Assembly (NCBI RefSeq): GCF_000381065.1
Contig: NZ_KB905861.1
Span: 1 to 64,000 of the forward strand
Source of the DNA: Propionispira raffinosivorans DSM 20765
GTDB taxonomy: Bacteria; Bacillota; Negativicutes; Selenomonadales; Selenomonadaceae
Reading direction: 5' to 3'
Length of the DNA: 64,000 bases
Numbering within the stretch: position 1 is the first letter of the stretch; the number at the start of each line of letters is the position of its first letter. Made by a program: the position numbers and the translations under genes. Below the pieces are notes generated by a model. That model was not told where the DNA came from. It did not search any database and worked only from the letters and a program-made list of their open reading frames with translations. Positions 17,184 through 26,417 of the stretch are shown piece after piece.

Positions 17184-18515
17184 TTAAGCATTGTTAATTA
17201 ATTTTTCTTCTTTTTCTGTATGCACTTTTTTTAGCAAATTGTTTCCAATAGCCAACGGTACAGTTAACCATAGCAATATAGCAGACAAAAATGCTGTACC
17301 TGCCATTATATATAGGCCAGCATTAGCCGAATAAAATGTTGTTTCTGCCCACACACGTAGATTCGGTGCCACAAATCCACCTAAATTACCGATTGAATTT
17401 ATGAGTGCTATACCACTCGCTGCACCAGCTCCTGTAAGAAAGCGTCCTGGAAGCGTCCAATAAATAGGCTGACAAGCAACATTACAAGCAGCAACAAAAC
17501 ACATTGCCACAATCCCTAAAACTGGATTCGTCGTTGATGAAACAATATACCCTACACCTGACACAAAAATGATCCAACCAGCCATAATTCCACGACTACC
17601 AGTTTTGTCTGATAAACGTGGCAAGTACACCATGGCGATTGCACAACAAATCCACGGAATTGCACTTACAAACCCTACCAAGGTACCGACCTTCATGCCT
17701 AATAGATTAGCAACTTGAGTTGGAAAATAAAAATTAAACCCGTTATTAGCAATTTGTACTACGAAACTGATAAGACACATATACCAAACTTTAGGGTTGG
17801 CTAATGCAGATAAAGCCCCCACTTTTTCGAATGTCTTTTGTGAAGCTTCCTTTGCCAGCACATTTTTTAAAGCTACTTTTTCTTCAACGGTCAGCCAAGC
17901 AGCATCATCGGGTTTATCATAAAGGCGCTCATAGATAACAATACCAACAAGTACAGCTAATAGCCCCTCAACAGCAAACATCCACTGCCAGCCTGTAAAA
18001 CCTAAGAAACCATGCAAATCCAGCAGTAACCCAGATATTGGCGAACCAAAAACAAAGGCTAACGGCACCCCCAGCCAAAACAAGCCCATCATTGAACTGC
18101 GATGTTCTTCTGTAAACCAGTATGTAAAATAGTATACTATACCAGGTAATAAGCCTGCTTCCGCTACACCTAATAATACACGCAATGCTAAAAATTCTGT
18201 TTCTGATGTCACAAATGCAAAACCTGCAGCTATTAAGCCCCATGTAATCATAATACGTGTTAACCAAAACTTAGCCCCTACACGGTGCATAATAATATTG
18301 CTAGGTACTTCAAATGCAGCATAACCAAGAAAAAATATGCCTGCCCCAAGTGCAAAAGCCGCATCACTGATACCTGTATCAAGCTGAAAAGCTTGTTTCG
18401 CAAAACCTATATTAGATCTATCTAAAAAACACATTATATACATGAGTACTGCACAAGGTACAATTTTATTTCTGGCTTTTTTCATTGCTTGATTTGCCAA
18501 CTTCAGATCAACCAT
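17184..18515 (-). CDS. MFS transporter, anion:cation symporter (ACS) family
   Basis: 443 residues, 12 membrane segments. The first helix and loop (YIMCFLDRSNIGFAKQAF) and GYAAFEVPSNIIMHRVGAKFW are diagnostic of the ACS family, which imports hexuronates, glucarate, galactonate, tartrate and similar acids with protons. Within an operon of dehydrogenases and a dehydratase it should import the sugar acid they degrade. The exact substrate cannot be read from the sequence. Confidence 0.9.
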   Translation of the reverse strand: MVDLKLANQAMKKARNKIVPCAVLMYIMCFLDRSNIGFAKQAFQLDTGISDAAFALGAGIFFLGYAAFEVPSNIIMHRVGAKFWLTRIMITWGLIAAGFAFVTSETEFLALRVLLGVAEAGLLPGIVYYFTYWFTEEHRSSMMGLFWLGVPLAFVFGSPISGLLLDLHGFLGFTGWQWMFAVEGLLAVLVGIVIYERLYDKPDDAAWLTVEEKVALKNVLAKEASQKTFEKVGALSALANPKVWYMCLISFVVQIANNGFNFYFPTQVANLLGMKVGTLVGFVSAIPWICCAIAMVYLPRLSDKTGSRGIMAGWIIFVSGVGYIVSSTTNPVLGIVAMCFVAACNVACQPIYWTLPGRFLTGAGAASGIALINSIGNLGGFVAPNLRVWAETTFYSANAGLYIMAGTAFLSAILLWLTVPLAIGNNLLKKVHTEKEEKLINNA

Positions 18516-18655
18516 ATTACCATCAGCTACCTTTCATTACATGTTTATTTTTATAAAAGAACTTTATTTGTGTTATATTCGTCGAATTAGTTTATAGAAT
18601 TTTTTCTTTTAACTATATATTCTGATAATTATATTAAATACTACGGATATGTTTT

Positions 18656-19423
18656 TTATTTAGCTAAATATCCACCATCAACTGGAATAATCGCACCATT
18701 AATATAGTCCGAAGCTGTTGAAGCAAGAAAAATAACTAACCCTTTCATATCTTCAGGTGTACCCCAACGACCAATAGGAATACGTCCTAAAATTTCGGTA
18801 TTACGACTTTCATCATTGACTAAATTTACATTCATTTCCGTATCCATATATCCTGGAGCAATAGCATTCACATGTACATTGCGACCTGACCATTCATTCG
18901 ACAATGCTTTGGTTATTTGTGCCACGCCACCCTTACTAGCCGCATAAGCTGCTACAGTAAAACCACCAAAAAAGCTCAGCATAGATGCCAAATTTATAAT
19001 TTTACCACCGCCATTGACCAGCATCACCCGCCCAGCCAGCTGACACATTTGGAATACTGCATTTAAATTAATGCTGATTACATCATCCCAATCTTCCATA
19101 GGGAATTCTTCGCATTTATGACGTCTCTGGATACCAGCATTATTTACCAGTATATCTATTTTTCCATTCAGCAATCCAAGTGCTTTATTAAACCCTTCTT
19201 CTACTTCTTCTCTTTTCATAAGATTTGCCTGAACTGCATGTGCCAAAAATCCGGCTTTAGTAAGACGTTCTGCTGCCTCTATGCATCGATTACTTGATGA
19301 AATAATCACCACTTCAGCCCCCGCTTCACAAAGCCCTTCGGCTATTCCAGCACCAAGACCATGCGCCCCACCTGTGATAATAGCTTTTTTTCCCTTCAAA
19401 TAAAATTTTTCCATAAAAGACAT
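18656..19423 (-). CDS. SDR oxidoreductase, gluconate 5-dehydrogenase-like
   Basis: 255 residues from ATG 19423 (GGAGG 9 nt upstream; the open frame continues to 19471). Classical short-chain dehydrogenase: TGGAHGLGAGIA nucleotide loop, NNAGIQRRHKCEEFP, catalytic S in NLASMLSFFGG, YAASKGGV (YxxxK), and C-terminal YINGAIIPVDGGYLAK. It resembles IdnO/KduD enzymes that interconvert 5-keto-gluconate and gluconate or the uronate equivalents. With the Zn-dehydrogenase upstream it could complete an L-idonate-type epimerisation through a keto intermediate. Confidence 0.88.
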   Translation of the reverse strand: MSFMEKFYLKGKKAIITGGAHGLGAGIAEGLCEAGAEVVIISSSNRCIEAAERLTKAGFLAHAVQANLMKREEVEEGFNKALGLLNGKIDILVNNAGIQRRHKCEEFPMEDWDDVISINLNAVFQMCQLAGRVMLVNGGGKIINLASMLSFFGGFTVAAYAASKGGVAQITKALSNEWSGRNVHVNAIAPGYMDTEMNVNLVNDESRNTEILGRIPIGRWGTPEDMKGLVIFLASTASDYINGAIIPVDGGYLAK

Positions 19424-19473
19424 AAAAATCAACCTCCATTTATTGGCATCAACTGTGTAAAGCATTACCAATC

Positions 19474-20478
19474 TTATATTTTATACATTACTTTTATCGC
19501 ACCTGTTCCTGGCGTCGTAAGAAGGTCAAAACCTTTTTGCGCTTCGTCCAGTGGCAATAAATGTGTAATTATTTTTTCATAATTTTCTTCATGCTGCATA
19601 ATCTTAGCAGCTATATCAAAATCCTTATAGCGGTATACACGTGTAAATGAAAAAGATGTTTCTTTGAACATGCCTTTTATCAATGGCAAAACTGCTGCTT
19701 TTTTATAAGCGGCTACAATAACAATACGTCCTTTCACTTTTACAACATCAAGTAAAACATCTGCGACCGCTTGCACGCCTGCACAATCAAAAACCCAATC
19801 AAAACCAATACCATCTGTTTGTTCTCGAACAAATTTCTCCATATTTACCCCGATAGGATTAAAAACATCAAATCCCATTGATTTGGCAATTGCTACACGA
19901 CTTTCATCTGTTTCAACCATAGTTACCTCGAGTGCACCAAAAATGCGTAATGTCAATGCTGTTGAAAGCCCTATCGTACCACATCCAAAAACGATGACTT
20001 TTGATCCAGGTACAAAACCTGTTTCACGTAAAGCATGCACTGTAACCGCTACAGGCTCTATAAATGCACCTAATTTATCAGACATTGTATCGGGCAATTT
20101 TATAAGTTTTTCTTCTGCAACAGAAATATATTCTGCCATTGCTCCATTACAATCTATACCTAATAAGCCAAGCGTATCACATACATGCTCATTACCTGTC
20201 ATGCAAGGTTCACAATGTCCACATGAAAGTAATGGATATGCCGCAACTCTTGTTCCTTTAGAGAATCGCTTGCTATCACTCATCGTTATACCAGAAAACT
20301 CATGCCCGGGTATCAACGGACTTTTCGCACGCGGATGTGTACCTGCATAAATATTTAAATCAGTTCCACATATTCCTGCATAAGATACCTTAACTAATAC
20401 TTCTCCAGATTTAACCTGCGGATCCGCTACATTTTTAACAGATATTTTTTGAGGACCTTCATAAATAATTGCTTTCAT
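19474..20478 (-). CDS. Zinc-dependent medium-chain dehydrogenase, polyol/idonate type
   Basis: 334 residues. Catalytic zinc ligands C in YAGICGTDLNIY and H/E in PGHEFSG; structural zinc Cys in CGHCEPCMTGNEHVC; Rossmann loop VIFGCGTIGLSTAL. It belongs to the sorbitol/threonine/L-idonate dehydrogenase branch and oxidises a secondary alcohol with NAD(P). First gene of the sugar-acid operon, only 50 bases from the SDR gene, so it probably makes that enzyme's keto substrate. Its promoter lies in the divergent region shared with the GntR regulator. Confidence 0.88.
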   Translation of the reverse strand: MKAIIYEGPQKISVKNVADPQVKSGEVLVKVSYAGICGTDLNIYAGTHPRAKSPLIPGHEFSGITMSDSKRFSKGTRVAAYPLLSCGHCEPCMTGNEHVCDTLGLLGIDCNGAMAEYISVAEEKLIKLPDTMSDKLGAFIEPVAVTVHALRETGFVPGSKVIVFGCGTIGLSTALTLRIFGALEVTMVETDESRVAIAKSMGFDVFNPIGVNMEKFVREQTDGIGFDWVFDCAGVQAVADVLLDVVKVKGRIVIVAAYKKAAVLPLIKGMFKETSFSFTRVYRYKDFDIAAKIMQHEENYEKIITHLLPLDEAQKGFDLLTTPGTGAIKVMYKI

Positions 20479-20823
20479 AAAAAAACCGCGACCTTTCTTT
20501 TATTAGTAAATAATATAAACTATAAATTCATCAGACCAATATCATTATCTTACCTGATGAATTTATAGTATTAACATATCACGCATAAATATTTTTTGCA
20601 AGTATTTTTTTCAATATTTTGAATCATTTATTATTGTAAATACTATAAAATTGCATGTATTTAAATAAATATTTATAATTGAATTATTTTGTTCATATAA
20701 TTCATCAGATAACTTTAATATATTTATATCACAAATCTATCTTGCCTTGCCTTCCAATTTACAATAAAATGAATTTATAATATAATAAGAATACTTTTCA
20801 AGAAATATGTTAGGAGTGATACT
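20479..20823. promoter_or_regulatory. Divergent control region with repeated ATTCATCAG operators
   Basis: A perfect 16-bp inverted repeat, ACTATAAATTCATCAG (20519-20534) and its complement (20554-20569), separated by 19 bases, stands just upstream of the dehydrogenase gene. The half-site AATTCATCAG recurs at 20699-20708 and a related ATGAATTTATA near 20768-20778 close to the regulator's presumed -10. These are likely sites for the divergently encoded GntR/FCD protein. The rest of this 345-base gap is AT-rich without a gene. Confidence 0.65.
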
Positions 20824-21540
20824 ATGTCTAGTGTAAAAAAAAATTTACCATCGATGGCGGAAACAGTCGCCAGTAAAATAATAGAGTTTATAATTTTAAA
20901 TAAAATGATGCCTGGTGATAAAATGCCTACAGAAAATGAGATGTTCAAAAAAATGGACGTGGGACGATCCACCTTGCGTGAAGCTTTCAAAATAATGAGT
21001 GCCCGAAATATATTAGAAGTCAAACAGGGATCCGGTGCTTTCATTTCGTCGAAGTGTGGCATACCCGATGACCCGCTTGGGCTTATATTTATTTATGATA
21101 ATGATCGTCTAGCCTTAGATCTGCTCGATGTCAGAACCATGATCGAACCCCAAACGGCTATGTTGGCTGCATTAAATGCTACAGTCGGACAGCGTCGACA
21201 ATTAGAAAAGCAATGTTTAATCGTTGAGAAACTCATTAAAGAACAGGCCGTATATGGACACGAAGACATCGAATTACATAAATTAATAGCGGAAGCCAGT
21301 GGCAATGCGGTAATTAATAATTTATCGTACATTTTAAATACATCTATCAAACGAAACATCATCGCCACATCCGATTCTCTTCGCGACAACAACACTCTCA
21401 TCTATCATCGTAAAACGATTGATGCTATTATAAACGGCGATCCTATAAGCGCCCGCAATTCTATGATGATCCATATAAACTTATTGCGTGAGTATATTGC
21501 CGACAAAACAAAAACAACAAATACAATCACAAACAAATAA
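20824..21540 (+). CDS. GntR-family regulator, FadR/FCD subfamily, of the sugar-acid operon
   Basis: 238 residues. Winged helix at about 10-75 (PGDKMPTENEMFKKMDVGRSTLREAF, VKQGSGAFI) and an all-helical FCD effector domain from about 95; the metal-binding residues of FCD domains are visible as D-R in LLDVRTMIEP and H in IELHKLIAEASGN. GGAGTGATACT precedes the ATG. It is divergent from the sugar-acid operon and is its most likely repressor, with a sugar acid as inducer (inference). A strong terminator follows. Confidence 0.9.
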   Translation: MSSVKKNLPSMAETVASKIIEFIILNKMMPGDKMPTENEMFKKMDVGRSTLREAFKIMSARNILEVKQGSGAFISSKCGIPDDPLGLIFIYDNDRLALDLLDVRTMIEPQTAMLAALNATVGQRRQLEKQCLIVEKLIKEQAVYGHEDIELHKLIAEASGNAVINNLSYILNTSIKRNIIATSDSLRDNNTLIYHRKTIDAIINGDPISARNSMMIHINLLREYIADKTKTTNTITNK

Positions 21541-21570
21541 ATCTCCAACATATAGAGACGTGAAAAATTA

Positions 21571-21621
21571 AACAAGGACTGGTATAAGTGAATTTCTAAT
21601 TCACTTATACCAGTCCTTGTT
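21571..21621. terminator. Terminator after the GntR gene (bidirectional)
   Basis: A perfect 24-bp stem (21571-21594 with 21598-21621), 3-nt loop, then TTTTT. It also lies downstream of rarD, which converges from the right. Confidence 0.9.
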
Positions 21622-21705
21622 TTTATCAAATAGAATCCACTTTTACCGTAAAAAGACAGGTCCAAAAGAACCTGCTTTGTACATTTTCTTATAAATCATT
21701 AAGGT

Positions 21706-22623
21706 TTAACTACACGACGATGGCTGCCGAAAAGTTGCTCGTTCCGAAAATGAAAAGATCAGTAAGCCGAGCCAAATGAAGCCAAACGAAAATAAATGTA
21801 TGAAACTAAATGCTTCATGAAATACCGTCACACCAATACATAAACTGATTGAGGGTGACAAATATTGAAAAAACCCCATAACATTGAGTGGCAAAATATT
21901 GGCTCCCTTGGAAAACAAAAGTAATGGAATCGCTGTAACAACACCTGTACTAAGCAATAATAAAGTCACATGCGGATAAGCAAAACCAAAATGACTTTCA
22001 CCAATCCCGACCAAATATAATAAATATACCATTGCCAGTGGCAAAACCATAAATGTTTCCAACGTAATACTTACAATTGGATCGAGCTGAATCATTTTTT
22101 TCAAAGCGCCATAAAAGGCAAAACTGCTTGCCAAAAGTAAAGAAATCCAAGGGACTGTACCAAACTGAATCGTCATATTTAAAATCCCGATACCAGCTAA
22201 AAACAGACTCACTTTTTTCCAAAAATTTAATTTTTCTTTAAAAATGATCATTCCCAAGAAGACACTAACCAATGGATTCATATAATAACCAATACTGGTT
22301 TCAAGAATACGAGCATGATTGACTGCCCAAATATATACAAACCAATTTACACTGATTAAAAGAGCCGCCAAAAACAGCAAAAAAGTCCTTTTTTTATCTT
22401 GCCAAAGTATTTTTGTTGTTTGTTTAAAATTTGCTATTTTTTTCATAAAAAACAATAACCCCAGCATAAAGACAAACGACCAGCAAATCCGATGGGCTAA
22501 AATCTCATAAGCGGATGCTTCCTGTAAAAACTTCCAATAAAGCGGCAATATTCCCCATAAAACATAAGATCCAATCGCAGCTGCCGCGCCGGAACGGATA
22601 TTTTTATCTTGCATCGTATTCAT
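21706..22623 (-). CDS. rarD: RarD-type EamA/DMT-superfamily transporter
   Basis: 305 residues with ten membrane segments in two repeated EamA halves. RarD hallmarks are present: SYVLWGILPLYWKFL at the start, NWFVYIWAVNHARILETSIGY and PLVSVFLGMIIFKEKL. The protein was first named in chloramphenicol-sensitivity work; its true substrate is not settled. GAGGG lies 7 nt upstream of the ATG. It follows the HxlR regulator by 38 bases and probably shares its transcript. Confidence 0.9.
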   Translation of the reverse strand: MNTMQDKNIRSGAAAAIGSYVLWGILPLYWKFLQEASAYEILAHRICWSFVFMLGLLFFMKKIANFKQTTKILWQDKKRTFLLFLAALLISVNWFVYIWAVNHARILETSIGYYMNPLVSVFLGMIIFKEKLNFWKKVSLFLAGIGILNMTIQFGTVPWISLLLASSFAFYGALKKMIQLDPIVSITLETFMVLPLAMVYLLYLVGIGESHFGFAYPHVTLLLLSTGVVTAIPLLLFSKGANILPLNVMGFFQYLSPSISLCIGVTVFHEAFSFIHLFSFGFIWLGLLIFSFSERATFRQPSSCS

Positions 22624-22661
22624 AAAGCATCCCTCATTCTGTCATTCTAATTCGTTATCTT

Positions 22662-22985
22662 TTATATCGATTCCTGATATCGCTCACCCCAGGCATACAT
22701 GGTATCTAGCACCGGCTTTAAGCTTTTTCCAACCTCGGTCAAAGTATACTCCACCCGTGGCGGAACTTCCGCATATATCTTACGCGTTAATAGTCCATTT
22801 TCTTCCATAGCCCGTAAATTTTGCGTAAGTACCTTTTGAGTAATTGTACCAACTGATTTTTTCAGCTCTCCAAACCGTTTCGTTCCCTCAAGCAAATCAC
22901 GAACAATCAAAACTTTCCATTTATCGCCCATCAGCACCAGCATCGTTTCAACCGGACATGGCGGCAATGATTTTTTATCTATCAT
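22662..22985 (-). CDS. HxlR-family transcriptional regulator
   Basis: 107 residues from ATG 22985 (AGGAGG 6 nt upstream; an open frame continues seven codons further). Winged helix with the HxlR signature CPVETMLVLMGDKWKVLIV, the Cys near the N-terminus, RFGELKKSVGTITQKVLTQN and the wing EVPPRVEYTLTEVG. Many members sense electrophiles, oxidants or drugs through that Cys. Upstream of rarD in a probable two-gene operon, so it may control the transporter. Confidence 0.92.
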   Translation of the reverse strand: MIDKKSLPPCPVETMLVLMGDKWKVLIVRDLLEGTKRFGELKKSVGTITQKVLTQNLRAMEENGLLTRKIYAEVPPRVEYTLTEVGKSLKPVLDTMYAWGERYQESI

Positions 22986-23112
22986 TCTGTACCTCCTGAA
23001 AATCACAATAGTATCTTTTGGGTTGTTATAGCCTAAAGTTCACTATTACTAAATATGAAATCATTATAATAGGAACAAACAACAAAGTCAACTCACCTGA
23101 TCGACAGATCTA

Positions 23113-23160
23113 AAACACCCAATCTAAAATGGTTTATTCTACCATTTAGATTGGGTGTTT
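23113..23160 (-). terminator. Terminator ending the rhamnose/pectin operon
   Basis: AAACACCCAATCT-containing arm (23113-23132) pairs with 23142-23160 with one bulged A. T-rich flanks on both strands; on the minus strand it lies 32 bases past the aldA stop. Confidence 0.8.
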
Positions 23161-23191
23161 TTCGATTTTTTACATGTTGTTTATTAATATT

Positions 23192-24640
23192 TTATTTCAC
23201 ATTTTGATCATATTGCGTATATACAACATGAGTCTGTAGATATTCTTCTAAGCCGTGCTTGCCATCGGCACCACCAATTCCAGATTTACGCCAGCCAGCA
23301 TGAAAGCCTTGCATTGCTTCAAAACTTTCTCGATTAATATAAGTTTCACCAAATTTTATTTCTCGACAAGCTCGCATCGCAACATCAATATTTTGTGTGA
23401 AAATAGATGAAGTAAGTCCGAATTCACAATCATTCGCCAAATCAATTGCTTCATCTAAATCTTTGAAAGTTGCAATCGGCAATACTGGTCCAAAAATTTC
23501 TTTGTGCATAATATCCATATGTTGCTGACAATTCGTGAGCACCGTAGGTTCAAAGAAAAATCCCACTTTCGTGTTGGCCCGTTTACCGCCGAATGCCAAA
23601 GTTGCTCCATCTTTGATGGCTCCTTGGACAGCAGCTTCTACTTGTTCCAATTGATTTTTGCTGACTAAAGGTCCCATATCAATATCCATATCCGTTAAAG
23701 GATTACCACACTTTGTATTTTTCATTGCAATAATCATTTTTTCAATGAATTTATCCGCAATAGATTCATGTACATAAACTCTTTCTGTACAATTGCAGAC
23801 TTGTCCCGAATTAATAATACGTGAAGCATGAATAGACTTCACTGCCAAATCGAGATTGGCATCGGCCATCACAATCGCCGGAGCTTTCCCGCCCAATTCC
23901 AAAGAAACTTTCGTTATATTATCCGATGCTGCTTTCATAACTGCAACACCACCCGGAACACTCCCCGTGAAACTCACCATACCAACTTTCGGATGTCCAG
24001 CCAGTGCATTTCCAACGACAGAACCCGTACCCGATATCAGATTAAAAACACCTTTCGGTAAAGAAGATTTAGCAACAATTGCAGCAAACTCAAAAGCATT
24101 ATTAGGCGTCTCTCTGCTCGGCTTCATTACGATGGTATTTCCTGTTACTAACGCAGGTGCTAATTTACGAGCAATAAGGAAAAACGGAAAATTCCAAGGC
24201 AAAATTCCAGCCACAACGCCAATTGGTTCTTTAAAAAGAAAGATATTTTCATTAGGACGATCGCTCTGAATAATTTCGCCTTCATAACGCCGCGCAAATT
24301 CGGCCATGTAATCCATATAATCTGCCGTAAAGTTTGCTTCGACACGTGCAAGCGATAAAATCTTCCCCTGTTCGTCGGCAATAACCCGCGCTAAATCTTC
24401 GGCCTTGTCTCGAATGCCTTGCGCAATTTCATGTAGATAAGCTCCTCGCTGACTAGCCGGAAGCTTCGCCCACGATTTTTGTGCCTGTTCAGCAGCCACT
24501 ACAGCAGCATCCACATCAGCGCGAGTTCCTTCAGGAATCTCAGAAATGATTGCTTCGGTCGATGGATTGATAACGGAGATCATTTTTCTTTCATCATTGG
24601 AAATAAATTCCCCATTCATAAACATTTGATAACGTTTCAT
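23192..24640 (-). CDS. aldA: Lactaldehyde dehydrogenase, AldA type
   Basis: 482 residues and close to E. coli AldA over the whole length, including TADYMDYMAEFARRYEGEII, ILPWNFPFFLIARK, catalytic Cys in INSGQVCNCTERVYV, ELGGKAPAIV, and the diagnostic C-terminus HAGWRKSGIGGADGKHGLEE. It oxidises L-lactaldehyde, the product of rhamnulose-1-phosphate aldolase, to L-lactate with NAD. As last gene of the rhamnose operon it provides the oxidative fate for the aldolase product. Confidence 0.93.
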   Translation of the reverse strand: MKRYQMFMNGEFISNDERKMISVINPSTEAIISEIPEGTRADVDAAVVAAEQAQKSWAKLPASQRGAYLHEIAQGIRDKAEDLARVIADEQGKILSLARVEANFTADYMDYMAEFARRYEGEIIQSDRPNENIFLFKEPIGVVAGILPWNFPFFLIARKLAPALVTGNTIVMKPSRETPNNAFEFAAIVAKSSLPKGVFNLISGTGSVVGNALAGHPKVGMVSFTGSVPGGVAVMKAASDNITKVSLELGGKAPAIVMADANLDLAVKSIHASRIINSGQVCNCTERVYVHESIADKFIEKMIIAMKNTKCGNPLTDMDIDMGPLVSKNQLEQVEAAVQGAIKDGATLAFGGKRANTKVGFFFEPTVLTNCQQHMDIMHKEIFGPVLPIATFKDLDEAIDLANDCEFGLTSSIFTQNIDVAMRACREIKFGETYINRESFEAMQGFHAGWRKSGIGGADGKHGLEEYLQTHVVYTQYDQNVK

Positions 24641-24745
24641 AAAAAAGCCTCCCTATTTTCTTTTGATATTGTTTTTAAAGCCCACGATACTATATAAATC
24701 AAGACATTGAGTCTTGTTATTGCAAATTTTTTTCATACAATTCCT

Positions 24746-25063
24746 TTATTCCAAATAAAAAACCTGCTCCAGTTTAGGCTGTGCTCCTGTTTTTCTATCC
24801 ATAACCATTGTCATGACGTCTTCCATATATTCATTCCATTTGTCAACAATAGGGCTTGCCGCTTGTACTTTTTCTGCATAATCAACTCCTTTTTCACATT
24901 CAAAATAACCAAACACTTCGTTATTGAAATACCATATTGAATAGTTACAAATACCCGCATCTTTCAATACCTGTTTTAATTCTGGCCAAATCATATCATG
25001 ACGTTTTTTATATTCTTCTAATTTTCCTTCATGTATAATCGCTTTCCAAGCAAATTTCTCCAT
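24746..25063 (-). CDS. rhaM: L-rhamnose mutarotase
   Basis: 105 residues from ATG 25063 (AAGGTGA upstream); the longer frame would overlap the GH28 gene. The ferredoxin-like RhaM signature is clear: EEYKKRHDMIWPELKQVL, YSIWYFNNEVFGYFEC, and MEDVMTMV near the end. It interconverts alpha and beta anomers of L-rhamnose so that rhamnose isomerase is supplied with its preferred form. It lies between the GH28 and aldA genes. Confidence 0.93.
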   Translation of the reverse strand: MEKFAWKAIIHEGKLEEYKKRHDMIWPELKQVLKDAGICNYSIWYFNNEVFGYFECEKGVDYAEKVQAASPIVDKWNEYMEDVMTMVMDRKTGAQPKLEQVFYLE

Positions 25064-25091
25064 AAAAATAGCATCACCTTCTACAAAATAT

Positions 25092-26405
25092 TTACCTATG
25101 ATCATATATATCATTTTCCGGCTGATTGCAATGTTTTGCAGAAACTACAACATTTTTCAACTGAAAATTTTCCACGGCAATAATATTACCAAATTCACCT
25201 GCCTGAATCTTAACATTTTCAAATAAAATATCCTGCATTGGCTTATCAGCAAAACCTTGGATATCAAAAGCGCGCGATGATTTATCGTAATTGAATTCAA
25301 AGGCTGAAACCACATTACAAATACAAATATCTTTCACGTGTGTTCCCTGTTTTTCTATCGGAACTGGTTTAATAATTTTTTTCCAATATTCTGGAATATC
25401 TTGCTGGACTAATTTTTCTGGCAAAATAGCCATTTTATTGTATTCTGGGAACCAGTCCATTAACCACGAAAAGGGAAACTGGACATTTAACATTTTTAAA
25501 TTTTCTACAAAAATGTTTTCGATAAATCCCCCCCGAAAGCGAGATGATTTTATTCGAAACCCACAGTCCGTATTTTGGAATGAAATATTATGAATCCGTA
25601 TATTACGAATTCCACCAGCAACTTCGCTCCCCAGAGTAATTCCGGCTCCAGAGAGGATTGTGCAGTCACGAATTTCAATATCTTCGCAGATTCGATTGAC
25701 TCTCAATCCATCTGCATCCCTTCCAGATTTTATTACTATATCATCATCATTGCAAGAAACCACACAGTTTTCAATCAACACCTGCCTAGAAGAGTCAATA
25801 TCAATCCCATCCGTACTCGGTCCCAAATTATCTTTAATAACCATGTCATGTATATGAATTCTATTAGAATATGTAATTTGAACTGTCCAAAAACCTGACC
25901 TTTTAGCCGTAAAATCTTGTATTTCAACATTCTCACTATTAAAAACCAAAATCATCCGTGGTCGCTGTATTTCATAATCAGCAACCCAACGCAAGTTTTT
26001 ACTGTCATAAATTTTCCGCAGCCCACCATGCCCATCAGTACCCCAATATTTATCCCACCAATACTCACCCTGTCCATCGATTATCCCCTTACCGGTAATT
26101 CGAACATTTTCTTTATCAAACACATTGACAATTGCTGCTGGCCAATCCATTTCAATTCCTGCAACACGAGAAAATATGAGCGGATAATCTCTAATATCTT
26201 TTGAACCCAATAGAACCGCTCCTTCTTGCAAGTGAAATTCCATATCACTCTTAAGAAATATAGCACCTACTAAATATTGACCGGGTTCCACAATAACCTT
26301 CCCATTTTCTCCCACCGCATTAATAGCTGCCTGAAATGCTTTTGTATCTAATACTCTGCCATCTCCGACTGCACCATGATCTTGAACACTTATCGTCTCT
26401 TGCAT
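25092..26405 (-). CDS. GH28 family glycoside hydrolase (polygalacturonase/rhamnogalacturonan-acting)
   Basis: 437 residues of right-handed beta-helix. GH28 catalytic signatures: GPSTDGIDIDSSR (first Asp), CNDDDIVIKSGRDADG (paired Asp), a GAGITLGSEVAGG region replacing the usual GHG, and FRIKSSRFRGG (RIK). No signal peptide, so the enzyme should be cytoplasmic and act on imported oligosaccharides, for example trimming galacturonate or unsaturated ends. The ATG has AAGGTGG 7 nt upstream, and the gene follows the porin gene with a 12-base gap. Confidence 0.9.
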   Translation of the reverse strand: MQETISVQDHGAVGDGRVLDTKAFQAAINAVGENGKVIVEPGQYLVGAIFLKSDMEFHLQEGAVLLGSKDIRDYPLIFSRVAGIEMDWPAAIVNVFDKENVRITGKGIIDGQGEYWWDKYWGTDGHGGLRKIYDSKNLRWVADYEIQRPRMILVFNSENVEIQDFTAKRSGFWTVQITYSNRIHIHDMVIKDNLGPSTDGIDIDSSRQVLIENCVVSCNDDDIVIKSGRDADGLRVNRICEDIEIRDCTILSGAGITLGSEVAGGIRNIRIHNISFQNTDCGFRIKSSRFRGGFIENIFVENLKMLNVQFPFSWLMDWFPEYNKMAILPEKLVQQDIPEYWKKIIKPVPIEKQGTHVKDICICNVVSAFEFNYDKSSRAFDIQGFADKPMQDILFENVKIQAGEFGNIIAVENFQLKNVVVSAKHCNQPENDIYDHR

Positions 26406-26417
26406 TCAGATACCACC

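Noticed and set aside
14306-21621. Long perfect inverted repeats at 14306 and 21571 as transposon ends
   Set aside because: Each is a self-contained hairpin with a short loop and T tracts at the end of genes, and the two differ in sequence, so they are terminators.
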